A stretch of DNA of 64,000 nt, from contig JAYESD010000002.1 of assembly GCA_036927565.1 (NCBI GenBank), forward strand, positions 81,591,735-81,655,734. The letters run 5' to 3'. This stretch comes from Tuctoria greenei. Lineage: Eukaryota; Streptophyta; Magnoliopsida; Poales; Poaceae. A program made the translations under genes and the position numbers. The notes beneath the pieces are model-generated. The model worked only from the letters and a program-made list of their open reading frames with translations. It had not been told where the DNA came from and did no database searches. This document shows positions 32,772-43,013 of this stretch, one piece after another. Each line of letters starts with the position of its first letter. The stretch's first letter is position 1.

Positions 32772-34413
32772 TATAGGATCGAAGAGCACGTGAAAAGCTA
32801 CCAGAGGGGGAGGGGGTGAATGGTAGATTTAAAAATCTTACGCAGCGGAAATAATTAAATCCCAACACCTTTGGTAGAAAAACGATCTGCTAAGGAAATC
32901 ATGTGTGAGACTAATCTAAACGTGTTTCACCGTGACAAAAGTGATAGATATCAGAGAGATCAAGTCAAGAAGAAGAAACAACAAGAATCACTCAAATACG
33001 TCGATAGAAACTCAAGTTACGATTGAACGATCGAACAAAGGTCAATTTGTCCTACCCAAGAAAAATAGTTCTGGAATGCTGCAAAGAAACTCATGTATAT
33101 CAGAAATCACAAATCCAATGACCATGAAATTTTTACAGATGATAGATAATCAAGTTATGAAGACAACCCAAAAAGAATCACGTCAATTGGATCTGTAAAA
33201 CTAGAGTTATGATAAAACCACCCAAGAAAGGTAGTGCTATGCAGAAAACTCGACGAGAAAAACTTGTCTGAAACAAGTCGGACGAACAAGGCACAAAAGT
33301 TCCTTTCAACTATGAATTTTATTTAATAGAACACAAGAGGAACAGCCCCAAAGTCATGACCACAAGCTCTGGCCTCCCTTGCTTATATTACCAGCCTTTA
33401 GGCCAACCCAAACTCATCTAGGACTCTAATCCTACTCAAATCACGAATCAAAACTTTCCATAACTGCTTAGGATTCTTCTATACACAGATAGAAGCAATC
33501 TTAAGACTTTGAAACACCTTTGGAACGTATCCCACATTCCTAAAACAACTCAAATGCGTGGCCCACACGAAATCCTATCATAACCAACTTAAAACTTTCC
33601 ATATTTGAGTCAAACATGACTCAGTCGCGGCTTGAGTCCATAACCTAGTCGGTTGGACCTTTCCGACCATTTCTTTACGTCCACATCTCTTCATCATGCC
33701 TCGGAACCATGTATCCACATCCATGCACTCCTTGCATACATGCAAACATCTTCCAACAACGTCCACGATACTTTCATATGTATTGATCTTGATTCAAACA
33801 TGTTGCGCAACCTCCTGACCAACTCAACCACAATTCCTCCCGAACTTGATTGTTGATCCTCATCTTGTCCCTAAGACTAGTTCAATGGATCCTGTCACCA
33901 GCCATGTCTTGAACTCAAGCAACACCTACACATGAATAAACAACCAATACTTCCGAGCACAAGTCCTCGTCTTGACTCTCGTTAGTTCCGAAACTACAAC
34001 ATCTTACGTGAGTACCTCACATAAGCATGTTGCAAACCATAGAAAAATGATATCAGCGTTAACCACCAAAACACACCAAAACCTTAGTAAAAGAATACTA
34101 AGCAACCTTTACATAAGTGTAAAGCCAGTTTGAAACATTGCAAGATAAAACAGAAACACTACGATCAAGCTCCAAACCTTGCCAAAGCTAACCGAACCTT
34201 GAACTGGAGCTTACCAAAGCTAGCTGGACCTAGCGCCGGAGCTAACCAAAGCTATTCGGACCTAGACAAAGAAGTCGGACCTTATGTCGGACTATGCCGG
34301 AGCTAACCAGAACAAGCCATACCTATCGTCGGACCTTGATGATAAAGGTGTTTTGGTAGTATTCAAAACTTCTATCGCCATAGCCAATGTATTCACTACA
34401 CATAGATCTCACA
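32772..34413 (-). mobile_element. solo LTR, SIRE/Maximus-like copia (copy 2)
   Basis: It is flanked by perfect CTCTG duplications (32767-32771 and 34414-34418). It begins TATAGGATCG and ends AGATCTCACA on the plus strand, the reverse complement of copy 1 at 15759-17624. No retroelement coding sequence lies inside. Removing it restores an intron beginning GTAAGCTCTGTTC after the captured AGO exon. Confidence 0.82.
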
Positions 34414-35176
34414 CTCTGTTCTACATTCACTAACAGTTCCTGTATTTATTACAGTTGTATACCAATTTGTTCTTTTGTTTATTATAGTTGAATTTTAGGA
34501 TGTCTCAGTCAGAGCATTAGAGGCTATGAAGGCTCATCGTCAATGAAGTCATTGATCGAGAGAATTTTGAGATGATGACAGTTATGATGTGTGTAATTAG
34601 TTACATTGTAATCAGGATGAATACTCTTTGTTGTGTAATTAGTATACTTGATAACCACGATTGACACTTTGGTAATATTTGATTGGTCATTATAATTTAA
34701 CGTATGATAATTTTGGCTATACATATGTTCATGAACAGTATGTTGCTGACACTGGTAATACGGCTGCCAAATCCTGGCTAGGTCCTAATAATAGTGCCTA
34801 TAAACAATCAGGAGGCAAGCTTCTATAAAGCCCGTCTCACATAAGTTAATGAATCTGCGATGCGGTACATAACAGAGCGTCTCAGATTAGTCAATATATC
34901 TGCGACGTGCTTTGTAAGGCATGTCACACTTGTAAGCTGGTGGGTGACGCGCGCTAGCGGCGCTGCAATGACACTATAAAGATTGTTTGTTATGACAAAA
35001 AGAAAGGAGACACGCTTCTTTTGAGCGTGTCTCGCACCTAGTTCGATCGGCAACGCGCCTTGAAGTCTGTCTCTGATGCCAACGTAATGCGAGACGCGAC
35101 AACGGAGACGCACAGTTTGTTCGTCTCCCTTCTTTGTTCGGGCCCGTCTCGTATGAACCTTTCTTACGTAGTGCCA

Positions 35177-35374
35177 AGGCCTCTTCCCTTCACTTGTTGA
35201 TCTTCTCCATTGTTCCTAATAATAATTAAATCATCACATAGCAATATATTCTCAAACTCACATGCAAAGGAAGTTAGGAGCGAGTTCACCTGTTGATTTA
35301 TTGACCGTGCTCATGCTCTTGTGATTGGTCCTTACAGTTCAATGTGCGTCTCCACTGTTGTGATGTCCTCATCA
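35177..35374 (-). repeat. element D 3' LTR, second part, overlapping the pol end
   Basis: It continues the LTR after the CACTA insertion and ends GTCCTCATCA. The pol reading frame enters it: ITTVETHIEL at 35374-35332, then a TAA where the other LTR copy has CAA (Gln) before GPITRAR. Confidence 0.85.
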
Positions 35375-36404
35375 TCCTCCCCCTCTTCAATTGGAGTCTT
35401 CCTCGACTCAAGTTCATATTCTTCTCCCAAGTACGGTCGCAAATCTGAAATGTTAAATGTAGGACTAACCCCAAAATCGGGAGGCAACTCAAGCTTATAT
35501 GCATTATCATTAATCATTTCAACAATCTTAAAAGGACTAGCAGCTCGTGGAATAAGTTTAGATTTTCTCAAGTGAGGGAATCGCTCTTTTCTCAAATGTA
35601 ACCACACCAAATCACCCGGTTCAAGTTTTACTTCTTTTCTACCTTTACTACCTGCAATCCTATACTTCTCATTCATCTTTTCAATATTTTTCTTTGTAGT
35701 TTCATGCATCTTAAGAATGAATTCAGGTCGTTGTGTAGCATCCAAATTTATAGTTTCAGAAGGAGACAAAGGTAATAAATCAATACGAGCACAGGGATTG
35801 AAACCATACACAACTTGGAATGGACTTACCTTTGTCGTGGAGTAAACGAATCTGTTGTAAGCAAATTCTATATGTGGTAAACACTCCTCTCAGAACTTGA
35901 AATTTGTTTTCAATACAACCCACAACATAGTGGATAAAGTACGATTAACTACCTCGGTTTGTCGATCCATTTGTGGGTGACATGTAGTTGAAAATAGCAA
36001 CTTGGTTCCCAATTTATACCACAAAGTTTTCCAAAAATGACTTAAAATTTTGCATCACGATCAAAAACAGTGGTATTTGGCACACCATGTAAACGGATAA
36101 TTTTTGTCATAAATAAATCAGCAATGTGTGAGGCATTATCATTCTTATGACAAGGCATAAAGTGTGCCATTTTGGAGAAACGATCAACAACTACAAAAAT
36201 ACTATCCTTCCCCCTCTTAGTCCTAGGCAATCCCAAAACAAAGTCCATAGAAATATCCTCCCAAGGTACACTAGGAACAGGAAGAGGCATATGAAGACCA
36301 TGTGGGTTAAGGCGAGACTTAGCTTTATTGCAAGTAGTGCATCGTGACACGTAGTGCTCAACATCACGCCTCATATTCGGCCAAAAGAAGTGTGTGGACA
36401 GCAC
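35332..36404 (-). pseudogene. element D integrase, broken
   Basis: Minus-strand pieces are FFWPNMRRDVEHYVSRCTTC (end of the zinc finger), DISMDFVLGLPRTKRGKDSI (first core Asp), VFDRDAKF (second Asp, with V-F in place of the usual V-S), and then, in another frame, the C-terminal part LEPGDLVWLHLRKERFP, FKIVEMINDNAYKLELP and FNISDLRPYLGEE. The end is acidic (EEGEDDEDI) and runs into the 3' LTR. I see no classical chromodomain. It is broken by frameshifts between 36042 and 35811 and at 36404. Confidence 0.85.
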
Positions 36405-38035
36405 GTCTTCAGTTTTTTCACTCCAAAATGTCCAATCAAACCTCTTCCATGTGCTTCCTGCAAAAGTAGTAGACGAACGGAGCTAGCTGGAATGCATAGC
36501 TTGTTAGCACGATAGAGGAGACCCTCTCGCAACACATATTTATTCCAAGTTCTTCCTTCTCTAAAATTTTCAAAAGCATCTTTGAAGTCCAAATCAATAG
36601 GATATAATGCTTTTATTGTTTCCAAACCAAAGATTTTATGATCAAGTTGGGACAGCATGGTATAACATCTAGATAATGCATCGGCAATGCCATTTTCCTT
36701 CCCTTTCTTATGCTTAATGATGTATGGAAATGACTCTATGAACTCAATCCATTTAGCATGTCGTTTATTCAGATTGGTTTGACACTTAAGATACTTCAAT
36801 GATTCATGATCTGAATGTATGACAAACTCCTTTGACCAAAGATAATGTTGCCAAGTTTGTAATATTCGCAGTAAGGCATACAATTCCTTATCATAAGTAG
36901 AATAATTCAGAAAAGGACCATGAAGTTTTTTACTCAAGAAAGCAACGGGTTTACCTCCTTGTATGAGAATGCCTCCAATACCAATGCCGCTTGCATTGTA
37001 TTCTAGCTCAAAGGTCTTGTCAAAATTAGGAAGTTGTAGCAATGGTGCTTGTGTAAGCTTCAACTTGAGAGCATCAAAAGCTTGTTGCTACTGTTCTCCC
37101 CATCGAAATGGCACTCCCTTCTTCGTTAGCTCATGTACAGGTGCTGCAATGGTGCTGAAATCCCACACAAAACAGTGATAAAAACCTGCAAGACCAAGAA
37201 AACTACGAACCCGCATGATGGTTGTTGAGGCTGGCCAGCTAGTGACCGCTTCAATTTTTGCCTCATCCATCTCAATTCCCTATGAGAAAACGATATATCA
37301 AAGAAAAGAGACTCGATTGGTGCAAAAGACGCAATTTTTGAGGTTACCAAACAAACGTGCATATCTCAAAACAGTAAAAATAGCACGTAAATGATCAAGA
37401 TGTTCATCATATGACTTGCTGCAAATGAGAATATCATCGAACTAAACCACCACAAATTGTCCAATGAAAGCACGTAAAACCTCGTTCATTAATCTCATAA
37501 AGGTGTTGGGTGCATTAGTTAAACCAAAAGGCATGACTAACCACTCATAAAATCCAAAGTTGGTTTTAAATGCAGTTTTCCATTCATCTCCTAGTGCCAT
37601 TCTAATTTGGTGGTAATCACTACGCAAGTCAATTTTTGTGAAGATGATAGCACCACTCAATTCATCAAGTATGTCATCTAAGCGAGAAATAGGATAACAA
37701 TATCGAATGGTGATGTTATTAATCGCTCGACAATCAACACATATGCGCTAACTACCATCTTTCTTAGGAACCAAAAGAACAGGGACGCAACAAGGGCTAA
37801 GGCTTTCATGAATGTACCCACGGTGCAAACGATCTTACACTTGTTGCTGAATTTCCTTAGTTTCTTCTGGATTCGCCTTGTGTGCTGCACGATTTGGCAA
37901 GCTTGCTCCTGGAATCAAATCAATCTTGTGTTCAATGCCTCTCATGGGTGGTAAACCAGGGGGTATCTCGGAGGGAAACACATCCTCAAACTCCTGCAAA
38001 AGGTTAGCAACAGCAGGGGGCAATGCAATAGACAA
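36371..38035 (-). pseudogene. element D reverse transcriptase and RNase H, broken
   Basis: The start (38035) reads LPPMRGIEHKIDLIPGASLP. Next come FTKIDLRSDYHQIRM, KTNFGFYEWLVMPFGL, TNAPNTFMRLMNEVL and then V-stop-FDDILI: the Tyr of the YFDD motif is TAG (37442-37444). Downstream are FLGLAGFYH, FELEYNASGIGIGGILIQ (RNase H, with the usual Asp of CDAS changed to Asn), FLSKKL, TYDKELYAL and IHSDHESLKYL. This last part also includes the start of integrase (LLLLQEAHGRGLIGHFGVKK). Several stops are present. Confidence 0.87.
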
Positions 38036-38235
38036 TTCATGAAGTGAAAATATGGCTTCTTTGCATACTAAAGCACATCACATCCCCTTAGCATCGAATA
38101 AATCAGCAAGGTTAGATTTAGTTGTGAGCAACAATGGTGATTTTAACTTAATGACTTGCTTTTTTTCAGTTTCTAGTTTTGTTGCTTTGCCATCACGAAT
38201 TTTACTGTTCTCAAAATGCACAATTTCAGTAGGAG

Positions 38236-38646
38236 TCATGGGGAGCAAAGTGATTTTCTTTCCTTTATGCATGAGAGTATATTTATAAGTTCTACCATGA
38301 TGAATAGAATCTGTATCAAATTCCCAAGGATGACCCAATAAAAGAGAACAAGCATCCATAGACACGACATCAAAATCATCAAAATCAGGTAAGAACCAAT
38401 TGAAAAATGTATTCTCGCTATTTGTGTTACCCGAACCTTACCACTGTTGTTGAACCATTGAATGTGGTATGGATGAGGGTGTGCTCTTGTTGTCAAACCA
38501 AGTTTCTTGAAGACGTCCGTGTTCACCAAGTTATTGCAGCTACCTCCATCAATTATAGTGTGTACACGACAATCCTTGACGACGAGAAACATGTGGAAGA
38601 GGTTGTGTCGTTGTAGCTTGTCGTAGGCCTCCACTTTGGTGCTCAA
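38236..38646 (-). pseudogene. element D aspartic protease
   Basis: The motif VHTIIDGGSCNNLV is the protease active-site loop (DGGS form). WFNNSGKVRVTQ and similar follow. An upstream frame 38365-38078 carries the matching tail (CSLLLGHPWEFD). It would process the polyprotein. The reading frame shifts between the two pieces. Confidence 0.78.
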
Positions 38647-38823
38647 GGCATGCTACACAATGATGCTCCTATGGTTCTCCGTCGCCGCTGTACCAAGTAC
38701 CTCTTCTTTGGTGTGTTCGTCATTTGAATCTGTAAAGTCAGTAGCAAGAGAATATTCATCTTCAACATCCGAAGTACTATCATACCCGCAATCGTCGCAT
38801 GCTATGTATGCTCATTTGCTCGG

Positions 38824-39900
38824 GCAATCTCTCATCAAATGACCAAGTCCCTGGCAGCGGTGACACTTAATGTCAGAAGTACGAGTCATAGAAGGAGTGG
38901 ACGATGAAGGCTTGAATGATGTCGCCTTGCTGCCCTCCGGCACGCGAGAAGGTGGAGCAGCAGGTGTAGTTCGTTGGCCGCCATTGGATGGTGTAGTCGT
39001 TGCACGGGGGGTCGAAGATGGTGCTGTTTCGGATTGTGTAGACGTCGAACGCGGCGTGAAGTTGCTCCTCGTGCATTGTTGTTGTTGTTGTCAGCCCTAC
39101 AATTCTTTTTTTTGCAAACATAGCAAGTTGAAACAATCTATTAACAATATCATATTCCTTGTAAGCAACAATGTCCTGAATTTCACGCCTCGCCCTCCCC
39201 CCCCCCCCATAAAAATGAGCTATTTTATCATCCATGTCCTCTACTACCCCACAACGTAGCATACCTTTTTGTAACTCTTGATAATACTCCTCTACGGACA
39301 TGTTACCTTGGTCTAAGAGCTGCAATTTTTTGCGAAGGTCCCGCTCAAATTATGGAGAAGCAAATCAAACACGCATAGCTTCTTTTAATCTATCACATGT
39401 TGGAGGATTAGTTCTAGTTTTAACAAGTTCATTCCACCATATGATAGCAAAGTCTTTAAACTCACTAGTGGCTTGACAAACTCTATGTTGTTCAGGAACA
39501 AGATGGGCATTAAATTTTTGCTCTACTTTCATCTACCAATCAAGATAAGCCTCAGCATCATAAGCACTAGAAAATAGGGTATAGTAGATTTCACTTTAGC
39601 AAAAGGATCATCAGGAGGACGATTATAATTGTTATGATGATTATTACCTCCCATACCTCAACGATAAAGTGGCATTCTTGGCTGATTGTTGTGATCTTCC
39701 ATATCATCATAAGCACTGTATTCATGTCTTCCAGCGAGAGGTAACCGAGCCTCAAGAATATTCATCCGAAGAGCAAGGTCATCAAGTTGGCGAGTCAAGT
39801 TCGCCAATGACTCCTCCATTGATGCATTGTCTTTGGCGAACATATCTATCATTGCCTTCATCATATCACGTAACTCAGCATGTTGAACACATTTGTCATC
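38824..39900 (-). pseudogene. element D gag with zinc knuckle, broken
   Basis: The start is near 39864 (MMKAMIDMFAKDNASMEE, a coiled-coil N-terminus). The capsid part follows in other frames (WFQK-like region, then MSVEEYYQELQKGMLRCG and DIVAYKEYDIVNRLFQLA). At 38865-38824 there is a zinc knuckle CHRCQGLGHLMRDC (C-x2-C-x4-H-x4-C), typical of gypsy nucleocapsid. Frameshifts and stops separate the pieces. Confidence 0.8.
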
Positions 39901-41176
39901 ATTGTTCTGCCAATTTTAGTAGGTAACAAAAGACAACTAAAATATGTTATCCCTATCAACTACAGTGACAATGTGAAAGGTAGAAGAAAACAATCTCTCT
40001 CGCTCAAGCATCTTACCACGCTCTTACAAGTGTTCTTATCGACACAACAGGTGGTCTGTACGGTGAGATGAACTAATGAAGCGTGGGGTGATTGCAAAGG
40101 TACGTGTTATTCTCAAGAGAAAGGTGGAGCTTGGATGGCACAATATGGTAGCTAATAAGCAGAAATCGTTAACAGGTAAACAAAGTTGAATAAATATTCA
40201 ATGTAGGAAACTGTTGCTTGTCAACCAAGTGCTCAAGGGCCTACCACAACACAAGGAACTAGCAAGGCAAAAGGAAGACAGAATGATATAACCAACAATC
40301 ACAACATAAGTAGTATAGACCAATTGCTTTAATATGCGTGCTAATTACTAATTTTTTTCTTTTTTGTAATATTTTTTTTGATATTTTTTTTACTCAAGAG
40401 CACAAAAATATGAAGCACACAAATTTACAGCTCAAGTGAATGTAATATGCGGCCTATAGATAATCAAGAAGATTCTTTAAAATTCGTGTTGAAATTTCGG
40501 AGGCCGGATATCCTATCTTTTGAGGGGAATATGGGCAATCTAATTTTCACCGAATGCGGCGATGCGGCAGAAAACTAGATGCAAAATTTCGCGTAGATCA
40601 ATTTGAAAAAAAATCGCCTGATTTCGAGTTCGTATGCAAAAGTTCTGGCCATTTTAAGGTAGGTTGTCCGAGTTACGGTTTTTGGATGTTGATTCCAACT
40701 CGGTTTGAGAACATAACTCACAATCGGATATGAAAACGATCGGGAATTTGCACAACAACTAATGGGATGGTGTGTGATGATTGAAGGATGAGTGGCACAA
40801 AGGTTTGTCACCTAATCTAGGGCTGGCGATGCGGGAGTTCACGCAAGGCGGCTAGCTAGGGCAAACCGATGAACGTAGTGGATAGGTTTGTTGTTTAGGG
40901 ATTGTGGAATAGGTGTCGAACAGCAAGAAAACAAGGACGAAACATGATAACTAGGACCCAAAACACAAAGCTAAACCAACAACAAGACTCAACCACACGA
41001 ATGCAAACTCAACAATGCAAACTGAAAAAAAAATCTGCAGGCACTATAGACTAGGAAGCGATAAAAATGATTTAATTTTTTGTGGCTTTTCTGTGGACTC
41101 TAGGTACGAAACAAAACTGATCTAATGGAAGGAAAAAAAATATACCTCACGGGCAACCAGGAAATCTAATACCAAT
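39901..41176 (-). other. element D 5' leader and primer-binding site
   Basis: The untranslated leader of about 1.3 kb has T-rich runs at 40350-40392. The right end, read on the minus strand from 41175, is TTGGTATTAGATTTCC, close to the initiator Met tRNA site TGGTATCAGAGC. No gene is seen. Confidence 0.65.
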
Positions 41177-42040
41177 TGATGAGTAAGTTTGGGCCCGATC
41201 TTTCAAAAGGTAAGTCGATTGGGGTGGAGAACTCGACATTGATGATCCGCGGCACTCAAGCAGTTCGAATACCCCTGCAATCACTACACTACTGCTCTGT
41301 TGGTTATCAACCGTGCTGCACACGCTTGATCTTGCCAAGAAGGCTAATCCTTGCAAGTGCAACTGAGAACACAAGCAAGAACATCGAAGACACGATCTGA
41401 AATCGCGAAGTTGGGGTCTCACAAACCGTAGAACGACGATATTATTGATCTAAGCAAAACCCACCAAATATGACCGGCGGCTGCAGTATTTAAAGGCTAG
41501 GGTTTGGCCAAAACACACATAGACGCGTCCCTAATGGACTCATACGGGATACAAGGCCCAAAGGCCCGATTCGGTGGCGCAGCACCAGACAGAAATCTGG
41601 ACTCAATTTGTTTTTATGATTCCCAATGACTCCAAAAGAATTTTGAGGTGGGACCAAGGCCATTGGAAATTTTCTCTTCTCCTCTTTTCGTGCATATGTG
41701 GAACATAAAAAACGGAGTCCGTATGCATCATGGGCGTCCGTTTTAAGGTGGACTGCTATTGGACTCCGAGTTGAACTTGAGTCCGAGTGGTAAACTGATT
41801 CCATCAATTTGTCAATGTCCCAGCTGGTTCTCCATGTTCCCAAGGCCTCTTCCCTTCACTTTTTGATCTTCTCCGTTGTTCCTAATAACAATTAAATCAA
41901 CACATAGAAATCTATTCTCAAACTCACATGCAAAGGAAGTTAGGAGCGAGCTCACCTCCTGATTTATTAACCATGCTCGTGCTCTTGTGATTGGTCCTTG
42001 CAGTTCAATGTGCATCGCCGCTGTTGTTATGTCCTCATCA
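41177..42040 (-). repeat. element D 5' LTR (864 bp)
   Basis: It starts TGATGAGTAAGTTTGGG and ends GTCCTCATCA on the plus strand. It is uninterrupted and so serves as the empty-site reference for the CACTA insertion: here TTCCCAAGGCC, against TTCCCA-element-CCAAGGCC in the 3' LTR. The minus strand of 42015-41812 is open and contains the GPITRARAW stretch that would extend pol. Confidence 0.9.
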
Positions 42041-42045
42041 AAAAG

Positions 42046-42477
42046 TCCTCTGATCGTGTGTTAGTATCAGGTCTTGTAACGGCTGCTTTAACTGCCCCTT
42101 GAATGTCTGCGCCGTTGGAGATCCGACAGTCTTCCCGTTGTGGCTTAGGTCCGGAGGCTTGACACGTGGCAGCCCCGGAGCTTCCCTTTGTGGGGAGGAA
42201 AACTCGGAGCTGCTATACATGTGGTATTACCGGAGCTTCCCTCTACTGGAGGTTAGGTCCGGGGCCCCAGGACACATGGCATGACCGGAGCTTCCCTATA
42301 CAGGGATCAAGGTCCGGCCTTGTGTTACACGTGGCGGCGCCGGAGCTACCCAAATGAGGGAGGTGGGCCCAGTGATGCAGGACACGTGGAGCCTTCGAAT
42401 GTCTTCAAATCAGACAGGTGGAACTCTGTAGCTTTTCTTGCGATATCGTGGGGTACCCGGTATGTAGGGTACCGACA
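42046..42477 (-). repeat. element C 3' LTR, second part
   Basis: It resumes with TCCTCTGATCGTG after element D and ends GGGTACCGACA. It aligns with 54508-54963. The next bases (GTGGCCCTCGGGCCCACC) are the complement of the polypurine/priming region. The 42488-42860 spacer leads to the antisense gene. Confidence 0.87.
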
Positions 42478-43013
42478 GTGGCCCTCGGGCCCACCTCTAT
42501 GAGAAACCATTTGGATGAAATTATTCTATAAGAGGTGGGGCCATCTTCGATTCTCGCGCTGCGGCTTCAAAGGTCCTTTTATGGGCCGTTGGGGCGATGG
42601 TCTGTAGTTAAACCATTGCCACATGGCTCTTCTTGACGCGGCATGTGAGATCCTGGCATGCAGATCTCACACAATTGAAGGTCGCCGGTTTCCAATACGA
42701 AAACTGTATCGGTTCCGAGCACCCTGTCAGGCCGCCACCCTCGGGCTTCAAACTTCCCATCATGACAATGTTTTGCCTGGTGTGATAACTTCAACTCTTC
42801 TGCCGATGTGGAACCGGGCCCATTTGTCATTAACGGGTGATCTTTTGAAATGCAATCACAATCTTGATGCGGTTTTCATCCAAGCATTGCGGAGGCTTAC
42901 TTAAGAAGGAAAGCCTGCACGGTTTGAGGACTCCTTACGCTTTCATTCGAACTTGCGCTCAAAGCCTCTCACCTTTTGCAAATCCCTTCCATCCTTTGCT
43001 CCACTTTGCTGCG

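Larger units (their letters stand above)
28272..35173. mobile_element. element E: gene-capturing CACTA DNA transposon
   Basis: The 6.9-kb element starts CACTACGTAAGAAA and ends with its exact reverse complement TTTCTTACGTAGTG. It is flanked by the 3-bp duplication CCA, and the empty site is visible in the other LTR of D. Subterminal regions carry many GCGTCTCC/GGAGACGCG motifs (28272-29000, 29880-30080, 31360-31860, 34800-35173). No transposase with recognisable TNP2 motifs is present, so it is non-autonomous. It contains exons of a SUMO E2 gene and of an Argonaute gene, both on the plus strand, and a later solo LTR insertion. Confidence 0.93.
27607..42040 (-). mobile_element. element D: CRM/chromovirus-like Ty3/gypsy retrotransposon
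   Basis: It is inserted in the element C LTR. The flanks are AAAGG and AAAAG (42041-42045), and the intact C LTR reads AAAGG. The LTRs are 863 and 864 bp, beginning TGATGAGGACAT on the minus strand. The primer-binding site is initiator Met tRNA-like. Pol reads on into the 3' LTR (GPITRAR motif), a trait I associate with CRM elements, and the LTR start resembles CRM LTRs from memory. The clade is therefore tentative. Without the inserted CACTA it is about 7.5 kb. Confidence 0.82.
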
